From contig JAMCYW010000030.1 in the NCBI GenBank assembly GCA_023473255.1, forward strand, positions 1-38,061: DNA of 38,061 bases, given 5' to 3'. Made by a program: the position numbers and the translations under genes. This stretch comes from Candidatus Martarchaeota archaeon. GTDB taxonomy: Archaea; Micrarchaeota; Micrarchaeia; Micrarchaeales; Micrarchaeaceae. The notes under the pieces were generated by a model. The model had not been told where the DNA came from, did no database searches, and saw nothing but the letters and a program-made list of their open reading frames with translations. Position 1 is the stretch's first letter. The number at the start of each line of letters is the position of its first letter. Of the stretch, positions 27,648 through 36,525 are shown piece after piece.

Positions 27648-28973
27648 TCAAGCAAGGAATTCGTCGTATTCCAGGCGTTCCTTTATCTCGCCAACCATAT
27701 TTTTATTGAGCAGATTAGCAGCATCCTCCTTTGTGTAGTTTCCCAAAAGCCATCCTAATTTTACATAAGCGGTTTCGGGAAGCATATCCTCGCAGTAGAT
27801 AACGCCTGCATTCCTAAGAAGCCTTAAGTTCCTGTAGACGTTCTCGTTCACCCTGCCGTATATGCATTGCGAGGTCATGCCTATGATCATGCCCTTGCTT
27901 ATCGCATTCTTTATGTTTGGAAGCCATGAATCGTTTTCATCTTTCGTAGAGGTGGGCGTGTGTCCCAGCCCCGTGCCCTCTATAATCAAACCTTTGTACC
28001 CTTTTTGCAAGTAAAAGTCTATTATATCTGGAGTTGAATTAGGGTATGCTTTTACAAGCGCCACCTTATCATCAAATCCAGTAATAGCCTTCCCTATCAT
28101 GCTGGATTTTTTAGAGTAGTCGTTCTTGTACTCTATGTTGCCTTTTATATCGACAAGAGCCAGTGGCGTGTCATTTATGGGCCTGAAGGCATCGCGTCTT
28201 GATGAATGCATCTTTCTGGCCTTCGTTCCCCTTATGAAATGGCACTTGTCATCCGAGCTGGAGCTATGCATGCATATGCCTACTTCGCCTATGTTTGATC
28301 TAGCTGCAAGATGTGCTGAGCATATCAGATTCATGAACGCATCGCTTGAGCCTCTATCGCTGCTCCTCTGCGACCCCGTCAAAACAACCGGGATATGCAA
28401 GTCCTTCAGCATGAAGCTCAACGCAGCTGCTGCATAATGCATCGTATCGGTTCCTATGGTTATTACTATGCCTTCAGCTCCTGCGCGCCTCTCTTTTTCC
28501 GCCTCCTTTGCTATGCCCTGCCATTCCTTATAAGACATATCTTCGCTAGATATGCTAAAAAGCTCTCGCGACGATATGTGTGCTATGCTGGCAAGTTCAG
28601 GCACCTCATAAAATAGCTCTTCCGGCTTAACAAGCATGTAAACTCCGCCAGTCTTGTAATCTATCTTGCTGCCTATAGTGCCTCCGGTATATATGAGCGA
28701 TACAGTTGGCAAGCTTTTATCTGGTTTTAGGTTTGATTTCGGGAAGCTTGGCATCCCACTTCCTGATTTAACCTTTGTAATCTTTACCTTTCTGAAATTT
28801 ATGCCTACGTTATACCCGTTCTTAAGTTTTATCACTATTATGTCGCGGTTCGTGGCTTCGGTATTCGGCATTACCTCTCCTTCTATATCCAAACCCTTAG
28901 CAGTGGCGCGTATCTCGTCCCCAACATTGACTTTTGCAGATTTTAAAAAATCCAATATCTCATCAGAATACAT
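27648..28973 (-). CDS. gatD: Glutamyl-tRNA(Gln) amidotransferase subunit D
   Basis: SLIYTGGTIGSKIDYKTGGVY, GIVITIGTDTMHYAAAALSFML, GSQRSSDRGSSDA (asparaginase-like); gatD-gatE order. Confidence 0.95.
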   Translation of the reverse strand: MYSDEILDFLKSAKVNVGDEIRATAKGLDIEGEVMPNTEATNRDIIVIKLKNGYNVGINFRKVKITKVKSGSGMPSFPKSNLKPDKSLPTVSLIYTGGTIGSKIDYKTGGVYMLVKPEELFYEVPELASIAHISSRELFSISSEDMSYKEWQGIAKEAEKERRAGAEGIVITIGTDTMHYAAAALSFMLKDLHIPVVLTGSQRSSDRGSSDAFMNLICSAHLAARSNIGEVGICMHSSSSDDKCHFIRGTKARKMHSSRRDAFRPINDTPLALVDIKGNIEYKNDYSKKSSMIGKAITGFDDKVALVKAYPNSTPDIIDFYLQKGYKGLIIEGTGLGHTPTSTKDENDSWLPNIKNAISKGMIIGMTSQCIYGRVNENVYRNLRLLRNAGVIYCEDMLPETAYVKLGWLLGNYTKEDAANLLNKNMVGEIKERLEYDEFLA

Positions 28974-28980
28974 GCAACCA

Positions 28981-30267
28981 CTATATTATTTTGCCATACA
29001 GTACATTTGCTGATTCTGCATAGACAGATGCAACATAATGCATTCCTACTTCAGGGATGCATGTGTCTGTTTTCTTTATGACCACCTGCTTATAGGAATC
29101 AGTTCTTCCGTTCACCGATGCTTCCGTTTCCTCAGTCATTAAGACATCGATTTTCTTATTTATAAAACTATTGTTTATTTCATGCTGTATACGTCTTGCG
29201 ACCCTCAATACCTGGGAACTCCTTTCCTTAACCTCTTCTGGCTTTATCTGCTTCAAGCGCGCTGCCGATGCATGGGGCCTTGCCGCGAAACGAGATATGT
29301 TGGTAACATCTGGTTTTACGCAATTCATAAGGTCTATGGTAGCTTCCAAATCCGTTTTGGCCTCCCCTGGAAATCCGACTATTATGTCGGTTTCAAGCGA
29401 GAGCCCGTTTATCTCCTTTCTTAATTTTGCCACTCTATCAATAAAATCTTCGGCAGTATAATTTCTCCTCATGGCCTTCAATATTCTATCGCTGCCAGAT
29501 TGGACTGGGAGGTGGATGAACCTATAAAACCTTTTGTCGCTGAACGCATCTACTATGTCATCCATATACTTACCGAGGTGTTCGGGATTTAGCATGCCAA
29601 TCCTTACCCTAAAATCTCCGTTTATGGAAGATATCCGATGCATCAACCTAGCTATATTTGTGCCTTTGTCCAACCCGTATGCGCCGGTGTCCTGGGATGC
29701 AAGCTGTATCTCCTTAGAGCCGGATTTTATGCTGTATTTTATCGCATTGACTATTAGGTCCTCAGAGAAACTATTGAGCATCCCACGTGCGAACTTGGTC
29801 TCGCAAAACGAGCAGCTGCTTAAGCACCCATCGCTTATTGGTATCTTTGCTATTGTGCTGCCAGCTGGTTTGAAGCCAGTTATCCTGTCTGCCGCTTCAT
29901 ATTTATTTATGGTATATCTTTTTCCGGAATTAATGCCATCTAATATGCCTGGGATATGTGAAACATTCGGCATTGTCACTATGCTGGCATTTGGGGCATA
30001 CTTGGCTATGAGGTCGGGATTTGCAGCAGCCATGCATCCGGTCACCACTACCTTCTTGCCGCCCCTATCCATGCGCGAAAGTTTTTCAAGTATCTTCCTT
30101 TCCGTTACGCTTTTGACTGTGCACGTATTTATTATTACGACATCCGCATCATCTTCAGAATCTGAACGCCCTATCCCTGCATCGCCTATGATTCCTGCAA
30201 TGATGTCGCTGTCTGCCTGATTCAGTGTACAACCATAAGTTTTTATATATGTTTGCATAACAATCAT
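28981..30267 (-). CDS. tRNA t6A methylthiotransferase (e-MtaB/CDKAL1-type radical SAM)
   Basis: YGCTLNQADSD, INTCTVKSVTE, TGCMA, ISDGCLSSCSFCETKFARG (CxxxCxxC), C-terminal TRAM-like region; 8 nt from gatD, same strand. Confidence 0.92.
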   Translation of the reverse strand: MIVMQTYIKTYGCTLNQADSDIIAGIIGDAGIGRSDSEDDADVVIINTCTVKSVTERKILEKLSRMDRGGKKVVVTGCMAAANPDLIAKYAPNASIVTMPNVSHIPGILDGINSGKRYTINKYEAADRITGFKPAGSTIAKIPISDGCLSSCSFCETKFARGMLNSFSEDLIVNAIKYSIKSGSKEIQLASQDTGAYGLDKGTNIARLMHRISSINGDFRVRIGMLNPEHLGKYMDDIVDAFSDKRFYRFIHLPVQSGSDRILKAMRRNYTAEDFIDRVAKLRKEINGLSLETDIIVGFPGEAKTDLEATIDLMNCVKPDVTNISRFAARPHASAARLKQIKPEEVKERSSQVLRVARRIQHEINNSFINKKIDVLMTEETEASVNGRTDSYKQVVIKKTDTCIPEVGMHYVASVYAESANVLYGKII

Positions 30268-30353
30268 TCTACTGGAAAAGATATCAATCTAATCTATGAT
30301 TATACTCTATAAAGAGCGGTAAAATATTTAATACGTCTTTAAAGGTGCAATGG

Positions 30354-30569
30354 ATGAATATGTTTTGTGAAAGGTGCAAGAAGGAAATATATGCTTATAA
30401 AGCCTGCAATTACTGCAAGCGCAAGATATGCAACGACTGCATAAAGAGCTCTCAGCGCACATCGAAGATAAGCAAACTCATAATATGCAAGGATTGCTGG
30501 TCCGATATGCGCAGGCGCAAGGCTTACAAAAGCAGGAGGGTAGTTTCTGCAGTGCAGAAGAAATCCTAA
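30354..30569 (+). CDS. Small eight-cysteine zinc-finger protein with basic tail
   Basis: MNMFCERCKKEIYAYKACNYCKRKICNDCIKSSQRTSKISKLIICKDCW then RRRKAYKSRR; GGTG SD at 30344-30347 with ATG at 30354. Confidence 0.75.
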   Translation: MNMFCERCKKEIYAYKACNYCKRKICNDCIKSSQRTSKISKLIICKDCWSDMRRRKAYKSRRVVSAVQKKS

Positions 30570-33500
30570 CCGCTTTTTTTGATCTCTTCAAGCACGACCT
30601 TGAATGTCTCTCCTTGGACGACTATCTCATTAACGCCGTCATGCTCGTTTTTCAGCTTGCTCATCGATACTGCGTTTAAGCTCTTCTTTATCAGTTGGAT
30701 GTTTTTCATTACAATCGCATCCGAAGATTCCATCACATCGTAATATAGCTTTATCCTGTCGGCCTTTTTCAGCCCTGCCTCCTTGCGCATCATCTGTAGT
30801 TTATGAATCAGCTCCCTTATGAATGCCTCTTCCTTCATTTCCTCGCTTATATCTGTGTTTATGCTCACCTTGCCATACTTGAATAATGTGACGTTGCTTT
30901 CTATGGCCTTTTTAATCTTGATGTAATGCTCTTGCCTTATGCTGAATACGCCCTTATCCGTATGCAGGTCGTAGTGCCCAAATTTCTCTATGCTGTTGTC
31001 GAGTTCCTTCGGGTTTGCGTTTTTCAATGCATCTGCTACTGCCTGCGCATCCTGCTTGAAATCCGGCCCTAGCCTATTAAATGCCGGCCTTATTTCTTCC
31101 TCTGCGCCTGCAGATTCCGAAATGTTTATTTTTCTTATATTGCAATAGCTCTCTACAATCGACGACAGATTTTGTAATGATATGAATGCTTCATCCGAAT
31201 TCAATTCAAATGTAGCTTCGTACAGAGGCAACTTCAATGGTATGTTGGCGCGTTCCCTGCTGTTCAATATTGCAGTTATTGCCTCCTTTACCACTGAAAA
31301 TGATTTCTCGAGGTTGCTGTTTATATTTTTGGCATTTGACTTGGGCCATTTTTCCATGAACACGCTTTCCATGCCTCCGTATCTTTCAAGGTATATCTTT
31401 TCAGATGTGAATGGCACCGCGACTGAAAGGAGCATGTTGGATTTATATAAGACATATTCCATTACACTCAAGACCTTTTTTGCATTACGCTTATCTTGTG
31501 TCGAAAGCTTCCGTTTTGCTATTTTCAGGTAAAATCTACTGAAGTCCTCAGTTATAAAATTAGACAGCGCAGCCATTCCCTTATAAGCCTCATATGATTC
31601 AAGGCATGCGGTAACCTCAGACACTATGGATTCCAATCTAGATATGAGCCACTGCTCTTCAGCTTCAAGCTGCTTGACTGGCATGCTGCGTTTTACCCTT
31701 GGTTTGTAACCCAATAATTGCTCATATTCGCCTATTAGGTTAGATATGTTATGCATTATTACTATCGTCCTCTCCGCATCTTTCACTTCGTTCATTTTCA
31801 GCCGTATATCGAGCCAGGGCGTGTGCTGCACAGACCATAGCCTGAACGAATCTGCAGAGCTATTCTTTAAGAATTCTGATATGGGCACATAATTGCCTAA
31901 TTTCTTGTGCATCTCCCTTCCTTCGCTATCCAATAGCATTCCGTCTATGCCTATGTTTTTATATGGTTTCCTTCCATAAGCGAGAACGCTTATTTTCAAG
32001 AGCGCAGAAAACCAGCCCCTGAGCTGATCCTTGCCTTCGACTATATAGTCTACCGGAAATAGCTTTTCAAATTCTTCATCAGCAAGGCTGGCCCTGAACG
32101 CTATTCCCGAATCAAACCAAACATCAAATACATCAGGAACCCTATCCATAACTCCGCTGCATTTTTGGCATTTTATGTGTATCTTATCTATATGAGGCCT
32201 GTGCAGATCGCTGAGTGCAGATGCCTTTTCCGGCTCTAAAGATAATCCCTTTAATTCTTCCAATGAGCCAATAGCGTGGAATGCGCCGCAATTTTTGCAT
32301 TCCCATATCGGTATCGGGATATCCCAATACCTCTGCCTAGATATGCACCAGTCTGGCGCATTTTTAAGGACATCAGACTGCCAATTCATAGCTTCTTTTG
32401 GATGCCACGATACTTTACTATTTTCACTAAGCAGTTTGGATTTTATCTTCTGTATGTTAAAGAACCACTGAGGGGTTGCCATATATATGACTTTGGTATC
32501 GCATCGCCAGCAATGAGGGTAACTATGCGATATAGAGCCTTTTTTTATCAAAGCTCCATCAAGCTCGAGATCCTTAATTATTGCGGCATTTGCATCATCA
32601 GGAACCTTTATGCCTTCATATTTTCCAGCTTCATTAGAGTATCTTGCATCTGCAGTTACTGGCGATATGAGCGGCAGATGGTTTTTCATGCCTACTGCAT
32701 AATCTTCCAATCCGTGCCCCGGCGCTATATGAACGAGACCGCTTCCGTCATCCATGTTAACCAAGCCCTCTGACAATATTATCTTGTGGTATGCCCTAAG
32801 CTCTTTTTGGCTTGGAATATTCTCTTCCAATGGCCCAAAATATCTTACGCCTTCTAATTCACTTCCGTAAAATTCCGCTTCTATAATTGCACTTTCTCCA
32901 ATAACTTCAACTAATGCGTCAAATCTCTTTTTCGCAGTTACAAATCGCTTTCCATTTATATTTGCAATTATATATTGCTCCTTTGGCTGGACTGCAACTG
33001 CAACGTTAGCAGGTATGGTCCATGGCGTGGTGGTCCACACGAGCAGATATAGGCTTTCAGGAAGCTTCAGCTTCGATATGCGCGAAGAATTAGGTATATC
33101 GACCTTAAGCGTGAAATATATGGATGGGTCCTTTTCTTCCTTGTATTCGACCTCCATAGTTCCCTGCGCCAGGGATGTCTGGCAGTGCGGGCAGTATGCA
33201 GTGGTTTTATTATTTTTATACACATATCCTCTATCGGAAATACGCTTGAAAATCTTCCAGCCGCTTTCTATGTAATCGTTTGTATAAGGCAAATAGGGGT
33301 TCTCGAAATCAAGGCTTATTGCAAACCTATGGAAATCTTTGTCAGTATGCCCCATGAACGTATCTACATATTTTTTACACGCTTCGATAAATTTTTCCAC
33401 GCCTACTCGTGTCTCTATTTCGTTTTTTGCCTTTATGCCCAATTCCTTTTCTACCTTGTTTTCTATTGGCAAGCCATGAACGTCATAACCTGCCATGTCC

Positions 33501-33718
33501 TTGACATCAAAGCCATTAAATCTTCTATATCTTATGTAGACGTCTTTTATCACTTTTACCCACATGCCGCCCAAGTGCAAGTCTCCCGTAACATATGGGG
33601 GCCCATCAAGGAAATAGAATTTCTTTTTGCCCTTATTAATTGCCCTTGTTTTATCTAGAATATTGTTGGATTTCCAGTATTCCAACATCTCCTCTTCAAT
33701 TGAATTAAGGTTCTGCAT
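30566..33718 (-). CDS. ileS: Isoleucyl-tRNA synthetase
   Basis: DGPPYVTGDLHLGGMW (HIGH region), CISRQRYWDIPIPIW, EMHKKLGN (KMSKS region), VFDVWFDSG. Confidence 0.96.
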   Translation of the reverse strand: MQNLNSIEEEMLEYWKSNNILDKTRAINKGKKKFYFLDGPPYVTGDLHLGGMWVKVIKDVYIRYRRFNGFDVKDMAGYDVHGLPIENKVEKELGIKAKNEIETRVGVEKFIEACKKYVDTFMGHTDKDFHRFAISLDFENPYLPYTNDYIESGWKIFKRISDRGYVYKNNKTTAYCPHCQTSLAQGTMEVEYKEEKDPSIYFTLKVDIPNSSRISKLKLPESLYLLVWTTTPWTIPANVAVAVQPKEQYIIANINGKRFVTAKKRFDALVEVIGESAIIEAEFYGSELEGVRYFGPLEENIPSQKELRAYHKIILSEGLVNMDDGSGLVHIAPGHGLEDYAVGMKNHLPLISPVTADARYSNEAGKYEGIKVPDDANAAIIKDLELDGALIKKGSISHSYPHCWRCDTKVIYMATPQWFFNIQKIKSKLLSENSKVSWHPKEAMNWQSDVLKNAPDWCISRQRYWDIPIPIWECKNCGAFHAIGSLEELKGLSLEPEKASALSDLHRPHIDKIHIKCQKCSGVMDRVPDVFDVWFDSGIAFRASLADEEFEKLFPVDYIVEGKDQLRGWFSALLKISVLAYGRKPYKNIGIDGMLLDSEGREMHKKLGNYVPISEFLKNSSADSFRLWSVQHTPWLDIRLKMNEVKDAERTIVIMHNISNLIGEYEQLLGYKPRVKRSMPVKQLEAEEQWLISRLESIVSEVTACLESYEAYKGMAALSNFITEDFSRFYLKIAKRKLSTQDKRNAKKVLSVMEYVLYKSNMLLSVAVPFTSEKIYLERYGGMESVFMEKWPKSNAKNINSNLEKSFSVVKEAITAILNSRERANIPLKLPLYEATFELNSDEAFISLQNLSSIVESYCNIRKINISESAGAEEEIRPAFNRLGPDFKQDAQAVADALKNANPKELDNSIEKFGHYDLHTDKGVFSIRQEHYIKIKKAIESNVTLFKYGKVSINTDISEEMKEEAFIRELIHKLQMMRKEAGLKKADRIKLYYDVMESSDAIVMKNIQLIKKSLNAVSMSKLKNEHDGVNEIVVQGETFKVVLEEIKKSG

Positions 33719-33803
33719 AATACCATCTATAAAAACTGATTTTGCATATGATTATTATAAAGCAAGATATAAAACGTTTATATACAGCTCAACCGGTGTT
33801 ATA

Positions 33804-34385
33804 TTGCTTAAAAAATTAGGTAATGCCTATAGCGGCAAAAACTCATACAAACTTGTGGATGATTTTTTGTTAAGCAAGGGCAGGCGGTTGATGATAATAT
33901 CTCCGTATGTAAGCGAATACTACATCAATAAGCTTCTCAAAGAGTCTAAAAAATCCAGGATATATATAATAACGTCGAACAAGAACGAAGGCGTCCATGC
34001 TAAAAAATATTATCATCTCCCAATTATGGGGTATATCAAACTTTTGGTATCTACGCTCGTTGTCGGGTCAGTCTCATTGTTTTTCGGATATTATGTGCTG
34101 TTCCTTTTGATAATCCAAATGATGGTGCTTATAACCATACCTTACGCTATCATAGTTGTGAAAATATTATTTTCTCGAGATCAAAAAATTGAGATACGGA
34201 TAAGCAAGGCATTCATACATGAAAAAATTTACATAACGGAAAAATCTGCCATAACTGGGAGTGCAAACCTGACGTATTCCGGGATGCACAGTAACATAGA
34301 GCATATAGAGGTAATAACCGATAAAAAGAGGATTGCGGAACTAATTGCGCATTTTAACTCTTTATGGAAGGGTCTAAAGCATTAA
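33804..34385 (+). CDS. Phospholipase D-like (half-PLD) protein with internal transmembrane hairpin
   Basis: MIISPYVSEYYINKLL ... AFIHEKIYITEKSAITGSANLTYSGMHSNIEHIEVI (HxK...GSANLT signature). TTG at 33804 preceded by GGTG and TATA-like tttatata; the track's N-terminal extension is antisense to ileS. Confidence 0.72.
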   Translation: MLKKLGNAYSGKNSYKLVDDFLLSKGRRLMIISPYVSEYYINKLLKESKKSRIYIITSNKNEGVHAKKYYHLPIMGYIKLLVSTLVVGSVSLFFGYYVLFLLIIQMMVLITIPYAIIVVKILFSRDQKIEIRISKAFIHEKIYITEKSAITGSANLTYSGMHSNIEHIEVITDKKRIAELIAHFNSLWKGLKH

Positions 34386-34434
34386 CAAAATCCAGGCAAG
34401 AAATTCCACAGTTTGCTGTTTGAAGAGTGTTGCT

Positions 34435-35334
34435 TCACAGCACAATTCCAGATCCGAATATCCTTGGCATAGCCGTTCTTATCAGCAAAACCTCGTCTTC
34501 CTTTTCGAATGACGCTTCCCTATCCAATTCAAAGCTTGCCGATTTGCCATCAAATTCGGTCAGAGTTCCATTTATGTAATCGAATCCAAACGCGATTAAA
34601 TATTTCTTTCCAATTGCCATGTCTTCACGATTAATATCGGAGAGTTTTACGCCAATTGCTAATCTTTTTGTCTTCTGAAAGGCTCTATCGGATAATACGT
34701 CCCCTTTGGCTATCTGTTCCGATGCTATGCCTTTCAGCGCAATCCCTACTCTTACTCCTTTGCCTGCAGAATCTATGTCACGATCCTGGCTCTGCAACGA
34801 CCTTACTATGCCCTCTTTTCCATCTCCAGAATAAACCTTGTCATGCACTTTTACAGTGCCATATCTTACTATTCCTAAGCATACGGCGCCAATGCCTTTA
34901 ACATCAAAAGATTTGTCCACATCAATCCTGAAACCCTTACCTGTTGCTTTCATGTCTGCGCCTCCACATTTCAATATCTCGTCAAGTGCGTTATCCTTGC
35001 TTATCATTTTTTTGCCGCTTATGGAAATACTAGAAAGCAACGTTGAAACATCATTTTCATCAGTTATGAGTATATTCCTATTGACGAGCGAGCATGCAAT
35101 CAGTATCTCACCAAGATGCTTGTCTACAATCTCTGTGCTTACTATAGACGTATCTGCAATAAGCAGGGATTGTGCCACAGCATGGAATTTAGCTTCGATA
35201 TCGGTTGGCGAGGCTATCACTATCGTATTGCCGCTATAAATTCTGTTATACAAAGTTATGCCGTTTTTAGAGCCCTCCTTGCCTAACAAGCCTGCCAATT
35301 CTGGGCTGTTTAATACGGCTACAACATAGTCCAT
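34435..35334 (-). CDS. SelB/EF-Tu-like protein lacking GTPase motifs (pseudo-GTPase)
   Basis: Domain-2-like FDVKGIGAVCLGIVRYGTVKVHDKVY...VRSLQSQDRDIDSAGKGVRVGIALKGI; N-terminal third has no GxxxxGK[ST], DxxG or NKxD. Confidence 0.75.
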   Translation of the reverse strand: MDYVVAVLNSPELAGLLGKEGSKNGITLYNRIYSGNTIVIASPTDIEAKFHAVAQSLLIADTSIVSTEIVDKHLGEILIACSLVNRNILITDENDVSTLLSSISISGKKMISKDNALDEILKCGGADMKATGKGFRIDVDKSFDVKGIGAVCLGIVRYGTVKVHDKVYSGDGKEGIVRSLQSQDRDIDSAGKGVRVGIALKGIASEQIAKGDVLSDRAFQKTKRLAIGVKLSDINREDMAIGKKYLIAFGFDYINGTLTEFDGKSASFELDREASFEKEDEVLLIRTAMPRIFGSGIVL

Positions 35335-35401
35335 TGCTATAAACCTCTAAGCTCTAAAGATTATGCTGGCAACATATATAAAATTGCTATTGCCATAAAT
35401 A

Positions 35402-35436
35402 AGATTTGCCCAGAAAGTCTTTATCTGGGCAAGTTT
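35402..35436. repeat. Strong inverted repeat (9 perfect bp TTGCCCAGA/TCTGGGCAA, extendable to about 13 with G-U pairs)
   Basis: Arms 35406-35414 and 35424-35432, loop aagtcttta; intergenic between divergently oriented genes. Confidence 0.7.
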
Positions 35437-35522
35437 GAGACTTTATAAACAGAATAAAGTTCCGGGCAGAACCCTCAAATAACAAGCTTTAAATAGGTGA
35501 AAACCCTCTTATTATAAATGGG

Positions 35523-36329
35523 ATGCATATGGGAATGAAGCGCTTCAAAGCGCAGAGCGCATTTGAATTTTTCATGACATACGGATGGATGATATTCATA
35601 GTGGTGATAATCGCTGGCCTGCTATACTATTTCTCGGCGCTTCCAAATCTTGCCGTTCCGCAGTCGTGCACGTTCAGCAGCGGAGTGGCATGTGCCGAAT
35701 TCAGCGCTGCGTATATAAATGCTACGCATACCGCAACCGTCGCAGTGCTTGTGAGAAACCCTAATTATTATTCGATTGGCAATCCAAGCTTTACAATATC
35801 ATACAAAGGGCAGAATTTCACCGGCAGTTGTCCGCATGGGTATTTTACCGAAGGTTCAAGCTTTTTGTGCGAAGTAACTGTAGACGGTCCAAACGCCCCG
35901 AATTCTACCTTAACCGGCAAAATGTATCTGTCTGCATTGGACTGCGGGCTCAGCAACTCCACGTATGCCTACAACTGCACCGGTGCTCCATCTGAGACAT
36001 ACTCTGGTTCGATTAAGGTAAATACCATTAATTCTCCAGATAACAGGATAACGGTAGACATATACGCAAGCAATTCTATAGCTGTAGCCAACATGAGCCC
36101 AGATTACATCTATGCAAAAATTTACTTTTTGGGACAATACCTAAAAAATGCGTCTGTGTCTTTTACTGTAAACAATACCAATTTCAAGATCGGCAAAACT
36201 ACCATAAACACCAATTCTTCCGGCATAGCAAAGGATTATGCTTTTACAAATCAAACAGGATACGTAAATGTAACTGCTTATTATTCTGGATACAAGAACA
36301 GCACAAAGATAGAATTTGTATCGCCGTGA
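35523..36329 (+). CDS. Class III signal-peptide (pilin-like) protein with Ig-like C-terminal region
   Basis: MGMKRFKAQSAFEFFMTYGWMIFIVVIIAGLLYYF, Cys pair SCTFSSGVAC, many sequons, C-terminal NTNSSGIAKDYAFTNQTGYVNVTAYYSGY (Ig-like). The exact ATG among 35523/35529/35535 is uncertain. Confidence 0.78.
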   Translation: MHMGMKRFKAQSAFEFFMTYGWMIFIVVIIAGLLYYFSALPNLAVPQSCTFSSGVACAEFSAAYINATHTATVAVLVRNPNYYSIGNPSFTISYKGQNFTGSCPHGYFTEGSSFLCEVTVDGPNAPNSTLTGKMYLSALDCGLSNSTYAYNCTGAPSETYSGSIKVNTINSPDNRITVDIYASNSIAVANMSPDYIYAKIYFLGQYLKNASVSFTVNNTNFKIGKTTINTNSSGIAKDYAFTNQTGYVNVTAYYSGYKNSTKIEFVSP

Positions 36330-36330
36330 A

Positions 36331-36347
36331 ATGGCATGGTATGCCAT
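36331..36347. repeat. Perfect 7-bp inverted repeat ATGGCAT-GGT-ATGCCAT after the pilin-like gene
   Basis: Read directly; 2 nt beyond the stop codon; possible processing/termination hairpin. Confidence 0.45.
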
Positions 36348-36476
36348 ACAGCAAATTTGTTCATAAGCATACTCTGCCATAACTTCAAACACGCAATCCG
36401 ATTTTATGCGATTACACGTCCAAGTAAAGAAACCTATTTAAAGCTTGGCATTCCATTTTGGATGTAGGTGAATTGA

Positions 36477-36506
36477 ATGGACGGAGGAAGCGACGGAGGA
36501 AAGTAA
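36477..36506 (+). CDS. Putative 9-aa micro-ORF MDGGSDGGK
   Basis: TATA-like ctatttaaagc (about 36433-36443), GGTGA at 36467-36471, ATG at 36477, TAA at 36504-36506. Confidence 0.3.
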   Translation: MDGGSDGGK

Positions 36507-36525
36507 ACATATAGTTTATATTCTT

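Noticed and set aside
31900-31930. Variant KMSKS (EMHKKLGN) in IleRS
   Set aside because: Archaeal IleRS proteins commonly deviate here (MHK-type), so I do not regard it as unusual enough to report.
34838-35239. 133-aa plus-strand ORF and similar ORFs opposite the pseudo-GTPase
   Set aside because: Antisense low-complexity translation; no initiation signals.
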